Shown here: positions 35,500 to 46,264 of the stretch, piece after piece
How positions within the stretch are numbered: position 1 is the stretch's first letter
Layout: the number at the start of each line of letters is the position of its first letter
Source: Elephas maximus indicus
Taxonomy: Eukaryota; Chordata; Mammalia; Proboscidea; Elephantidae
Direction of reading: 5' to 3'
NCBI RefSeq assembly: GCF_024166365.1
Contig: NC_064822.1
Coordinates: 143,226,823-143,290,822 of the forward strand
Length of the DNA: 64,000 nt
Made by a program: the position numbers and the translations under genes
The notes under the pieces: model-generated
Databases searched by the model: none
Told to the model about the DNA's origin: nothing
The model's input: only the letters and a program-made list of their open reading frames with translations

Positions 35500-36230
35500 A
35501 ACTAGGGTTTGTTTTCCAAATAGAAAGATAAAAGAGGCAGGCAATCTGTCTCTTGAGGCGGGAGGGCTTCTTTGAAGGGAGGGCTTCTCCAAGAGAGGGA
35601 AGGGTTAAATGGTTGAAGGCAAAAGACAACAACAACACACATGAAACCTCTTAGCTGGGCCAAACAGCAAAGCCCCTGAGAGGCTTGAAGCCCCAGGAGC
35701 TGCTCGTCCTGAGGATTTTACAACGTGTGCCAGGTTTGTTTATCCTGTAACCTCAGGAAGAAACGACCACCAAGAAAAGCAGTAGGAAGGGAAGCAGAGT
35801 CGAAGAGCAAGCCATTCCTTTTGAGTTGCTAGGTCTCTCTTAGGTTCTGTAAATGGCACTTTCACTCTGTTCTAGTCCCCTCCGCCTTAGTTCTGCCTTA
35901 CCCTTTTTCCCCCATGGCAAATCCCCAGGTCACAGATGAAAAAATCAAACCAAATTCAGCATTTCTCAGCCCAGCCTTTCTTTCTAACCCTCCAAAAGCT
36001 GAACCTTGGCCCTGAACACCTCAGAAGTTCCAGAAACCATCACAGACAGTGTCCCCTGCAGGCAGGGAATAGTATCTTGCCCCTCTTTCCATCTAAGACA
36101 AGAAGGCCTCTTCTTGGGGGTAACAATTGCTTTGCTTTCTAAGCATACGGATAATTTGAGTTTCTTCTAGAATACTTTTAAAAAGCAGAAGTTTCAAAGA
36201 GGAAAGTGATATTTGGTATATAACCCCTCT
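35500..36230. promoter_or_regulatory. Candidate MYF5 early epaxial enhancer
   Basis: GACCACCAA at 35765-35773 matches the GLI consensus GACCACCCA at 8 of 9 bases. TCF/LEF-type motifs lie at 35570-35576 (CTTTGAA) and 36193-36199 (TTCAAAG). The GLI-like site is about 6.9 kb before the inferred MYF5 start, or about 6.5 kb if the two SINEs between them are removed. In mouse, a Shh/Gli- and Wnt-dependent MYF5 enhancer lies about 6.6 kb upstream. The match in position and motif type is seen; orthology is inferred. Confidence 0.5.
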
Positions 36231-36244
36231 TAAAGGTGTTTGAG

Positions 36245-36418
36245 CCCGGTGGTGGTACGGTGGTTAAATATTGTGCTGCTTTAACCAAAAGGTTGGCAGT
36301 TTGAATCCACCAGTTGCTCCTTGGAAACCTTATGGGGCAGATCTACCCTGTCCTATAGGGTCACTGTGAGTCAGAATAGACTGAACTGGCAATTTTCTTT
36401 TTCTTTTTTTTTTTTTTT
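36245..36418 (+). repeat. AfroSINE with perfect 10-bp target duplications
   Basis: GGTGTTTGAG flanks it at 36235-36244 and 36419-36428. It ends in a long T-run (36400-36418). It separates the candidate enhancer from MYF5. Confidence 0.95.
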
Positions 36419-36499
36419 GGTGTTTGAGAGAAAAAAAATGAGAGAAGCAGGTAGAAATTAAGTGGATGTGAAGAGCTAAGTCTCTGCGGGGCTGACTAC

Positions 36500-36672
36500 C
36501 TGGATTGAATCCAGGCTGCTACTGTGTAAGTAGCCCTGGACAAATCATTGATTCTCTCTTAGTCCTGCTTCCTCATTTATAAAATAATGGGAACAATAAT
36601 AGTACATAACTCCTGAGGCTGTGAAGATTCACTGAGATAACACATGTGAAGTGCTTAGCCAAAACACAGCAC
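36500..36672 (+). repeat. MIR SINE
   Basis: 'ttgaatccaggctgctactg', 'tttataaaataatgggaac', 'gctgtgaagattcactgag' and 'acatgtgaagtgcttag' follow the MIR consensus closely. Confidence 0.8.
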
Positions 36673-36809
36673 TTTTTTTTTTTTTTAATGACTCTAAATT
36701 GATGATCAGGAGACTTTTCTTCTACCAAAAGCTACAATCCTTCAATTCTGTTTTCCAGTCTGCAGGCTCTGGATGGGATAAGTATTAATAACAATGAGAA
36801 CGGCAGCCA

Positions 36810-36930
36810 CATGAATGAGCCATTCTTAGCATTTTACATATTAATCCATATTAACTCCTGTGATCTTCTTACAACAACCTGTGAGAGAAGTACTGTTGTC
36901 ACTTCTATAGTAGAGAGAAGGATCCTTTGG
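36810..36930 (-). repeat. MIR SINE
   Basis: Reverse-complement MIR blocks 'agcattttacatattaat', 'tgatcttcttacaacaacc' and 'gtagagagaagg' are present. Confidence 0.55.
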
Positions 36931-37031
36931 AACAGACAGGTTCCTGCATTTGGTAAGCACAGAGTCACCCCTTGGAGGCAACCAATATGGGTGGCTTTGA
37001 GCTTATGCTCTCAAACACCAGGCACCCTCAG

Positions 37032-37197
37032 TGGAAACCAAAAAACCAAACCCATTGCCATCGAGTTGATTCTGACTCTTAGCAACCCTATAGGACAGAG
37101 TAGAACTGCCCCATAGTTTCCAGGGAGTACCTGGTGGATTCAAATTGCCAGTCTTTTGGCTAGCAGTTGTAGCACTTAACCACTACGCCATGGCTTC
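37032..37197 (-). repeat. AfroSINE (short form) with 9-bp target duplications
   Basis: CACCCTCAG occurs at 37023-37031 and 37198-37206. The copy is full length with a small deletion ('catagtttccagg'). Confidence 0.93.
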
Positions 37198-37206
37198 CAC
37201 CCTCAG

Positions 37207-38070
37207 AGAAAGGCCTTGGGAAATAAAGAAGGAATATTTTATGGTCTGTAGAATAACTTGGGTCCCTTTGACAATTGTTTCCAAATAACTCTCAAGAGTG
37301 ACTGGCTAGTGAACGCCAAATTAGAGCAGCAACTTTCATTAAAAAAGTAAATAGTAAAGCATTTCAGATTTTCCAACCAGAACATGTGTATATATTTTTG
37401 GGTGGTGTGTATGCCCATTGATCATGCTTATTATGTATCTGTGATTTTCCGAGAGTCAATACAGATTTGCCCTAAAGTATATATACACATCTATATTTTT
37501 AAGCATCAGATCCATTCTACAACTGAAATCAAGTACCATAAGTGACAAAGTGAATTCATTTACTTTATTATTTTACACATGTTCATAATAAGATTCGTGT
37601 TATAATCTTCTCAGCAGCAGAATGCTTTAATGAATTCATGGCTTTTACTTGCTGATAGATTTTATTCAGTTTTTGCAAACCAAATCCCCTCTATCTCTCT
37701 TAGCTGGGTAACTTGAGAAATTGTTTGGAACAAGTTTTCCTAAAGAAGTCACTTCATTAAATAGAGCAAATATTTCCCAAAGACTTCATGTGACCTCTGC
37801 TGCTGTAGCTGACATGTTAGGCTTTCCAATGAAATCCTTGGTGTGTTTGCCATTAAAATGTTTTGTTTTCTCTTAATGATGATAATCTTTACCAAGGCCA
37901 AAGCCAAAACAAACAGGACTATGGAAGCAGAAAACCAAGAAGTAATAACTTGATAGAGATAAGCAGTTTGGGGTTAATTTGAGCCTCTTTCTAGAAAAAA
38001 AGAGGCAGGTATAAAATTATAGAGTATAAAATGAGTGATTTTCTTTTCATATTACCATATAAAATAGTAG
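37207..38070. other. MYF6-MYF5 intergenic DNA
   Basis: AT-rich, with no named repeat or gene. Enhancer content is possible because of its position, but no specific site stands out. Confidence 0.4.
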
Positions 38071-38125
38071 CTATGAAACGGAATCAACTGGATGGCACTG
38101 GGTTTGGTTTTTGTTTTTGTTTATT
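38071..38125 (+). repeat. AfroSINE, 3' end only
   Basis: 'gctatgaaacggaatcaac', then 'ggatggcactgggtttgg' and TTTTTG runs. It is a 5'-truncated copy. Confidence 0.8.
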
Positions 38126-39318
38126 ACCATAGATATAATTTGTGGAATGTCAAACATCAGCTTTCTCAAAATTACTTTAATCACCACACCTGGATCATTG
38201 AATTCTAAGCCTGAACATTGTGAAAGTTCACTTATATCCAATGGCCTCTTTTTTTGGACCCTCCTAGGCTTTGGGTCAGAGAATACAAAAATTCAGTATG
38301 CCCAGCTACTCTTGAGATTGGCAGAGAACCTTGGGAGCTAACATGGTTTCTATCCTTATTATGACAATTTTAATTTAAAGTTAGAAGAATCTACCCATTT
38401 GTGCTTTTCTCTTAGTAATATTTTATCCCATTTCTTCATCACAAAGCCTCCCCCACCCCCCCCCCCCACACACCACCAAATCTGGGAGAAAAAAGTTTTA
38501 GTTTAAACTTTGAATATCTCATTTATTAATCTAATGCATTAATAAATAAGCAATAATATAGTATTTCCTCAAAGAGCTAAACCATCAGGACGGTCCCCCA
38601 CAGGCCTATCTAGACACTGCCTTAAACTCAAAAGAAGTGTAGTAAAAGATGATCCTCGGTCCTAAAGGTTTCACTCCGAAAAAAGCAACTTTTTTGGCAG
38701 GCCTAGTTCAGAGTCAGTCTCTGGGAAGGAATGGCTATGCCATGTGCTGAAACAAAGATAATGCTGCAAGAACTAGCTACTTTCTCTACTCTCAAGGCTG
38801 CTAAAAGTCCTTACTGAGGCCTTTGATCTCTCCTGGGAGTCTTCGAATCCAAGCAGAGGCCAATGTCTTCCTCAGCTGTCTTCTCCACAAATTCTTCCAG
38901 CAACTCTGGCAGGTACTAATGTGTTTACTTAGGTGTGCCTGGTTCCCAGGGCTAATAGCAGTTTAGAATTGTTTTGCACATTCCAAAGTCATTGATAATC
39001 AGCAACAATCTCAAGAATAGCTCTTGGTCCAGGAATAAATAAGGGCCGGCAGGTAGGGCAGGAAGGAGTTGAAATGGATTTATCTTTCTACTTGTACTTG
39101 GTTTCTCCCTCTAAGAGAACCCTGCAGTATTTTCAGTCATGCAGAATTCCTGGTGAGGATAAAATTTACTAAGAAAAGAAGTTTGGGGCATTATTTTCAC
39201 GGTGTGGTCTGTCCATCAACACTAGGATTGTCAACGTAATGCTTAAACTATAGTAGGTTCTGTTAAAAAAAAAAAAGTTGATCATAACTTAAAGGTCTTT
39301 GCAGTTAAAACCAACTTA
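38126..39318. other. MYF6-MYF5 intergenic DNA with a C-run
   Basis: It includes a C-rich simple stretch at 38451-38467. No gene or named repeat was seen. Confidence 0.4.
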
Positions 39319-39371
39319 CAAAACCCAAAAACCCAGTGCTGTCGAGCCAATTCCAACTCCTAGCGACCCTA
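39319..39371 (-). repeat. 53-bp AfroSINE with perfect 13-bp target duplications
   Basis: Only the 3' third of the SINE is present ('cccagtgctgtcgag..actcctagcgaccct'). TAAAACCAACTTA stands at 39306-39318 and 39372-39384. It is a clear single retroposition event with extreme 5' truncation. Confidence 0.92.
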
Positions 39372-39384
39372 TAAAACCAACTTA

Positions 39385-42300
39385 TATGTCTAAGATTGTA
39401 AGAAAATCTAACATGTTGCATTTATCTTTTTTCAGAGTGTAAAATGAAAGAATGTATTTTAAAATAAATTTTCCAGTTTTACAGAACCTTGGAGGATATT
39501 TATTTACAACACCAGGCATGGCTAAGTTTTCATCCTCGATTATGAGTCTTTCCTAATAGATTGGCCTGTTAACATGTTAAATAATTGTGAGCTTTCTCTT
39601 CATGTACGTAGTTCACTTCTCTGAAGAAATGGTGGAAAGCAGATTACATACGCATCCTTTTCTGTAAGGAGCAAAAGCCAATGTCGTCTGATTTTGAGCT
39701 AAAGAGCATATTGATAACTACTTTTTAAAGCGATTTTTATCTTTTCCGTACTTCCTGTTCGATTTCCTCATTAAAAATTTATTTTCCTCTCTATCACTTA
39801 TCCAGTTTCCTATTTTTCTCTCTCAGTGTCTCCTCTGGCAGAAGAGCAACGGGATGGCTCCTGAATTGAGGGACCTCAGTCATCTTTGAGGCGCTGGCTT
39901 TCTTCTTGTTGGCAAAATGCCTTTTTTTTTTTTTTTCCGAACCCTTTTCTTCTCTCATCCCCTGACAGCGGTTTAAAAGTTGCGTCTCCTTTTTACTTTG
40001 GTGCGCTGGGAACCTATTTTCAGCGCTTGAGTCCCAAGGGCCCTCAACCCCGGACCGTGTTTCCCCCGCTAGCAAGTCCCATTAAGTCGCCAGGCGCTTG
40101 TGTTTTCTCGGCTTCTTTAGTTCCACTCGTCCGCGGCACTCCGGTAAAATTTGTTTTGAGATCACCTTACCAAAGACAGCCTTAACGTCTGAGAGCTACC
40201 AGTACTGACAGAGTTCCCTGAGTGACAGCGTCTTCCCCGCGACAGGAGCGGTGAGAAAGATGTCTAGTTCCCTAGCTTTTGCCAGCCTCTGCTCTCGACT
40301 GATTGAAGAAGAAAACCAACAAAATCCACCTCTAGGAGCCCGAGCTCGGGATACTAGATGCCTACTTTCCGATCCCGTGTGATCTGGGGCGAATTACCCA
40401 GCTCTTCCGAGCTTTGATTACTTTCTCTCTAAAACGGATCTAATAATAATAGCCCGCATGGGACTTTGTGGAGAGAATATTACATGAGTTAATACTTGGA
40501 AACGGTTTAGAAAAGTGCCTGGCAAACAGAAAACTCACAATAATTGATGCCCCACGCTAAATGGACTGGGTAAAGGGCACCTTAAATGCCTGTTGGGGCG
40601 GGGGAGGGGGAGGTGGAAAACTTTCAGAAGCACAACCTCTACCTTCCGCTCAAACTTTAAGGACCAACTTTGTGGCCAAATCGTAAGTATGTACATAACA
40701 TTATTTTAGCTGTGGCCTAACGTGCTGATGTCCATAACCCAAGCAAGGGTCTTATTGTTGCTGACCAGAAATTGTGGGACTGGCTGAGAATTTTTGAGCG
40801 AGAGTATCTACCCACTATTGTATTTCACAGGTAGTAACGTGCGTGCGTGCGTTGGAACACTTTCACCAGAGTGGATGGCGTCCTCCCGGGTCTTGAGGAA
40901 CTTGACTCCTTTATCTGGTGTAGCCCTGGGTATAGTATTCATTTCAAAGGCATCATTTTGCTAATAGCCCTAAATAAGGCGCAGATGGATTTCCCACTGG
41001 CCAGATGATTAAGCAGCCCGTTGGTGTGTGCGGGAGCCTGATTTTCAAGAGGGAGATCTTTTGTCTTAGGGCTGAGGGAACACGGGAGAGGGGACAGCGA
41101 CGGGCACCTCGCAGCAAATCTTAGCGACACCCCTGGTTTTCGTAGCCTACACTTCCAGAGCCAATCTCACCGAGAAAATATTTACACCTCTCTGGCCCCT
41201 GCAGGTGTGGAATCAACCAGGTTGCTTTAGGAAAACAGTTTTTCAGAAAAAATAATAGAACCCCCGCCCCCCGTCTTAACTTTGGAGCCACTACACTTAC
41301 TGGACTGGATGGCGGTAGATCGAGGTGAGAACACTCCCTTTTCTTTTAGGGGGCCGTGAGCCCTGGTCCCAAACCCTGGACTACTCTGTTTGTGTAGACC
41401 TTAAGTAATTGTTTTTCCTAAACATAAACAGTCCCTCCCCAAAGTGATCAGAAAGCGGGTTAAGGGTGGCGGAGAGCTGGCAAAGGCTAATTAATAGATT
41501 CATTATCACTTTAATGGTAGCCCTCCCTTCTCGCCATCTCCCCACCAAAGTTTCAAAGGCCCTGCTATTGCTTTTCTAGCAGTCTTTAGTCGCAGATGTG
41601 TGTGAAGTTACTCGGAGTTAGAAATTTTACACGAGCGGAGAAGGGTTGCAGTGCCGGCAGCTGGGTCGCATCTGTAACGGTGTTAGTTTGCCTAAAAGCA
41701 GAAAATTAGCGACCCCAAAGCCCAGCTCGGCTGTTTAGTCTGTCGAAATGCCAGGGCGGAGCAGAAAGAGAGGGAGAAAGGAGACGCGCCCCTGGAAAGG
41801 GAGCTCTCCGTCTAAAATCGGGCCTCTTTGGTTGCAAATCTTTGGGAATCAGCACGGTTCTTCCCGGGCTCCGGGTCTAGTGAAGGCCTAGTCACAAAGG
41901 AGGCGCTCAGAAAATATCTGCAGAAGGGGGAAAGGAAGGGAGGAACGTTCCCGGTCACCTAGCCTTCCTGCGTCCACCTCCTTTTAGATGAAGAGCTCAA
42001 AGTGAGCCGTGGCTTGGGAAAAGGAACCTCTTTCCCACACTCTGAATAACTCAGAGCCTAGGAAATGACAATCTAATCAGAATGTTATCCATCTCAATCC
42101 ACACAAAAGGCATTGGGGAAAAAAAGAAAAAAAAAAAAAAAAACCTCTGAATTTACTCCACGATTGAAAGTATCACTTCAAGATTTTAGCAATCGTTCTT
42201 CCTCAAATAACTAAAGTTCATGAAAAAGAAAAACAAACACCTAAAACATAAGGCGTATTCCCCACGTCCAGAACTGGGGAGAAGGGTGGTCCCCTTGCGA

Positions 42301-42633
42301 TGTCAGCTGATGGTAGGGAGTTCTATTTATTTATTTTTTTAATGTGTAAGGAATGTTAAAGTTGGATTTCATTCGTTCCTTTTGACTGTGACACTCCTTA
42401 TGTGATTACTTGTTTTAAGTTATCCAGAGAGTGCAAAGTGAGCGAGTTCGGGAGCATCCCCTCCGCCCCAGCCCCTGTAGAAACGCAGTAAAACCATTAG
42501 CGTCAAAAGGAGCAGTAAACAGCAAATTGTCTCTAGAGAATAGGCGGAGGTTTGCCCAGACAGTCCCGGCGGGGGTTGCGGTGGGATATGCTAATGGAGC
42601 CAGGCCACTGGGGCCGGCCTCCTCCCGCAAGAA
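39385..42633. promoter_or_regulatory. MYF5: 5' flank of MYF5, no young repeats
   Basis: The 3.2 kb before the TATA box holds only one ancient MIR (about 40390-40555) and short homopolymers (for example A-runs at 42117-42142). It becomes GC-rich toward the gene. An AT-rich homeodomain-type core CTAATTAA occurs near 41490 and recurs just after the MYF6 TATA box. Its regulatory role is inferred from position and the lack of insertions. Confidence 0.5.
40390..40555 (+). repeat. MIR SINE
   Basis: 'gaattacccagctcttcc', 'ctctaaaacggatctaat', 'gagaatattacatgagtta' and 'agtgcctggcaaac' follow the MIR order. Confidence 0.75.
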
Positions 42634-42641
42634 TATATAAA
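42634..42641 (+). promoter_or_regulatory. MYF5: MYF5 TATA box
   Basis: TATATAAA stands 188 bases before the start codon and predicts transcription from about 42664. The surrounding DNA is GC-rich. Confidence 0.85.
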
Positions 42642-42821
42642 GAGCCCCAAGCCCAAAGCGGCCGACCCAGGCCGCCAGGCGTCTGCCCTTGTTTATTATC
42701 GGAGAAACCGACCCCGGGAGCTCCAGCCACGGTTTGCCCGCCAGCAGCTGCGCCACGCTCCCATTTCTCCCCTATTTCTGTTGCTGCTGTCCAGGTGCAC
42801 GGCCTCCCTCTCCGCGGAAAG

Positions 42822-45035
42822 ATGGACATGATGGACGGCTGCCAGTTCTCGCCATCTGAATACTTCTACGACGGCTCCTGCATCCCATCCCCCGAGGGCG
42901 ATTTCGGGGACGAGTTCGAGCCCCGAGTAGCCGCCTTTGGGGCGCACAAAGCAGAGTTGCAAGGGTCAGACGAGGACGAGCACGTGCGAGCGCCTACAGG
43001 CCACCACCAGGCCGGCCACTGCCTCATGTGGGCATGCAAGGCTTGCAAAAGGAAGTCCACCACCATGGACCGGCGGAAGGCAGCCACCATGCGCGAGCGG
43101 AGGCGCCTGAAGAAGGTTAACCAGGCTTTTGAGACACTCAAGAGGTGCACCACGACCAACCCCAACCAGAGGCTTCCCAAGGTGGAGATCCTCAGGAACG
43201 CCATCCGCTACATCGAGAGTTTGCAGGAGCTGCTGAGGGAGCAGGTGGAAAACTACTATAGCCTCCCAGGACAGAGCTGCTCTGAGCCCACCAGCCCCAC
43301 CTCCAACTGCTCTGATGGCATGGTAAGAGATACCTCTGGCGCCCACTCGGCCACCTCAATCATTTAAAAAAATCCTTACACCTCGTTTAAACCAGGTATG
43401 ACCGCAAAATTTTCAACGGTCATTGGTGGATAGTTGGGGGCTTGGAGGAAGGGAAGAGAGGTGTCCACGTTTAGAATGATGTCAGGCAGCTCTTGGGCAG
43501 GATTTTAGTTTGACTTCCTACCAGGGTCTAGGTGTACATTGTAGAATCCTGGCATGCCAGGTGGCTGTGAATAATCAAGCATGTTTTCTCCATTACTCAG
43601 TTTATTTCCGGAATATACCACCAGCAGACCCTGACACACACTAACATCTAAAGGCAATGGTTGGAATCTCCCATTGTCCCACAGTTAGTAACTTAATGAT
43701 GAAAGGAAGAAAAAAAAAAATTCCCATATCTCCCCAGTCCCTGCCCTACTGAAGCCTGGGTGGATGACGATGATGCATTCTTTTTGGAAGGAGTTTGCTC
43801 ACTTGCTGCCAGGTTTTAATGTGTTTTTGCCCTGGGAAAGTGTTCTCTCCCTGAATTAGTGTGGCTTCCTTCTACTCCAATCCATTTTGCACGGTTAACC
43901 CAATGCACATTGCTGCTGAATTCCACCCCCCCTTCCCTGTGCTGCCTCTCTTCTCTTCTTCGAGCACAGAGATTAACCTCAGTGCCCTGGCATTTTGGTG
44001 AGGGCTAACCCTTCCTAGAAGGAACCCTGGTGGTGCAGTGGTTAAACTCTCGGCTACTAGCTGAAAGGTCGGTGGTTCGAACCCATTAGCTGCTCTGCTG
44101 GAGAAAGATGTGGCAGTCTGCTTCAGTAAAGATTACAGCCTTGGAAACCCTGTGGGGCAGCTCTGCTCTGTCCTATAGGGTCATTATGAGTTGGAATCGA
44201 CTTGATAGCAGTGGGTTTGGAGGGTCTGAACACTTCCTAAGTCAGAGCAATGAAGGTAAGTGAGAGTTGTCAATTTACTACAAGCTACTGGTCAAGCCTT
44301 GCCTCACCCTACGTCAGAGCATCTTTTGCCAAGGCCTGAAATAGCATCTTCTTTTGCGTCTTGTATTATAGCCTGAATGTAACAGCCCTGTCTGGTCCAG
44401 AAAGAGCAGCAGTTTTGACAGCGTCTACTGTCCTGATGTACCAAATGGTAAGAACTGATGACTTCGGAGAAATTAAAAGCCCAGTTCAACCTCACAATTC
44501 AGCCTATCAATACAGGGTCTGTTCTTCCAGGTACATCTGGGGAAGGATATAGGAGAGATGGTTCTTATGGGGAGGCTTTGGCTGAGCAAAATACATACAC
44601 ATCTTCTGCTCCAAATGTCCCCCAACACACACATATGCATTTGTACCTGCAGTATTACCAGGCGGCTTACCCTCTCAACCACCCTCATGAACTGCAAATA
44701 TTTGCTGCAAATTTCTCCATCAGGCTTTCTGTGACCACCTGGTGTTTGGGTGTCAAAGGGGCTGACCTACAGTTTAAAGGGCAATGTAAGCAAGTCTATT
44801 TGGGGATATATCTATTTTTAATGGTTTTCTCCTTTCATCCTTAGTATACGCCACAGACAAAAACTCCTTATCCAGCTTGGATTGCTTATCCAGCATAGTG
44901 GATCGGATCACCTCCTCAGAGCAACCTGGGTTGCCTCTCCAGGACGCTGCCTCTCTCTCCCCAGTGGCCAGCATCGATTCACAGCCTGCAACCCCAGGGG
45001 CCCCTAGTTCCAGGCTCATCTATCATGTGCTATGA
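42822..45035 (+). CDS. MYF5: Myogenic factor 5, three exons
   Basis: This is the first myogenic bHLH factor expressed in the vertebrate embryo; it commits somite and branchial cells to muscle. Coding exons are 42822-43322, 44372-44447 and 44845-45035 (501+76+191 nt), giving 255 aa, the usual length. Splice sites are GTAAGA, GTAAGA and AG acceptors, with matching phases. The Cys-His/Trp motif is [12 protein letters not shown] (residues 67-78). The basic region starts at D83 with A88-T89 and K98; the helix-loop-helix runs to about 134. Helix III reads [12 protein letters not shown] near the C-terminus, which ends in SSRLIYHVL. The start is chosen at MDMMDGCQF because this is the family N-terminus and the upstream in-frame ATGs precede the TATA box. 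An AfroSINE lies in intron 1. Confidence 0.98.
44022..44221 (+). repeat. AfroSINE (long form) in MYF5 intron 1
   Basis: It is full length and keeps the extra segment 'ggagaaagatgtggcagtct' and 'cttcagtaaagattacagcc' that the short copies lack. It lies 150 bases before the exon 2 acceptor, in the sense orientation. Confidence 0.95.
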
Positions 45036-45650
45036 ACTAAAAATTTAATCTGAATCAATTCTGCCTGAAGGGCCTATTACACAAGGAGGATGGAGGCCCA
45101 AAAAGTCCAAAACAAGACAACTTGTATATAAAGATTTCCTTTCAGTTGTAAATTGTAAATATTATTTGCCACTTTATAAGTAAGCTTATTTAACTGAGAA
45201 GTCACCATTGCAATTAATACTTTTCTTTATTTCTTTTTTTGGTTTTGTTTTAGGTGCATAGTTTCAATAATATTGTTTCTGATAGGAAGCGATTCAATTG
45301 AAGGTAGCTTGTTGCAATGCTTAACTTATATATTTTTAAATTGCTTATCAAAATATTATACCTGGTTTTTAGATCTTCATTTTTTTCTTCAAATCATTAG
45401 AATATCTGGGGATCATTTACAGGGGATTTTAAATATATTTAACTTTTACTTTTCTCTTTAATCCTTTGGTTATATTGTATTACATAAAAGCTTAACAATA
45501 CTGCCTAATGCTATATATTTTTATCTTTTTTATACGAAATGCATCATATAAGCACATAAGCACAAAATAATACTTTGTGGATAACATCAAGCTATGAGAA
45601 ATTTTGGAAATTCTGCCATAAATAAAATTATTTACTAGAACATATATTTT
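45036..45650 (+). other. MYF5: MYF5 3' UTR with poly(A) signal
   Basis: AATAAA lies at 45621-45626 after a strongly AT-rich UTR of about 590 bases. This would give an mRNA near 1.5 kb, the usual MYF5 size. Confidence 0.78.
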
Positions 45651-46009
45651 GGGTTATGATTTTTTTAAAGAGCACCCCTATGGAATTTTTTTTTTTTTTT
45701 TTGACATGAAATCTTTAAGTCTGGGCTGACAATACCAAATTAATTAGCTCTGTAGATAAATGACCAGTATACACCATCTGATAGACTCAGTTTAGGTTCT
45801 GGTGATATCACAAATGAAAATACCATATTCACATTTGAAACCTATTTCAGGGGAGCCCACTAAGCAAATTTTTTCACTTACCTTAGTACTATACTATTTA
45901 ATGTCAAGTTTGTGTGTGTATGTGTGTGTGTGGGTGTGGTGGGGCAGGGGAAGTTTTTCAGGACAATGGCATATGTTTAAATGATTTACTACCATATATC
46001 ACGTTGATC
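45651..46009. other. Downstream of MYF5, TG repeat
   Basis: It includes a T-run at about 45688-45703 and a (TG)n microsatellite at 45910-45941. No gene was seen. Confidence 0.5.
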
Positions 46010-46264
46010 CTATAAGCCAAACCAAACCCACTGTCATCGAGTCGATTCTGACTCATAGCAACCCTATAAGACAGCGGTAGGACTGCTCCATAGGGTTCCC
46101 AACGGTCACTATGAGTTGGAATCGACTTGATGGCAATGGGTTTTGGTTTTAATCTTTAGGAATTAGACTGCCACGTCTTTCTCCTGCAGCGTGCCTGGTG
46201 GGTTTGAACCAGTGACCTTTCGGTTAGCAGCTGAGTATTTAACCACTGCGCCACCAGGGCTCCT
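46010..46264 (-). repeat. AfroSINE (long form), interrupted by another SINE
   Basis: The 3' half (46015-46092) and 5' half (46156-46264, including 'gactgccacgtctttctcc') are separated by an AfroSINE fragment in the opposite orientation. Confidence 0.85.
46093..46155 (+). repeat. AfroSINE 3' fragment nested in the opposite orientation
   Basis: 'ggtcactatgagttggaatc' to 'gatggcaatgggttttgg' reads on the plus strand inside a minus-strand SINE. With the host it forms an inverted repeat of about 50 bases. Confidence 0.85.

Noticed and set aside
42552-42821. In-frame upstream extension of MYF5 by 90 codons
   Set aside because: The reading frame is open, but its only upstream Met codons (42552-42600) precede the TATA box at 42634 and the inferred transcription start. 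The sequence does not resemble any MYF5 N-terminus. The open frame is a by-product of GC-rich DNA.
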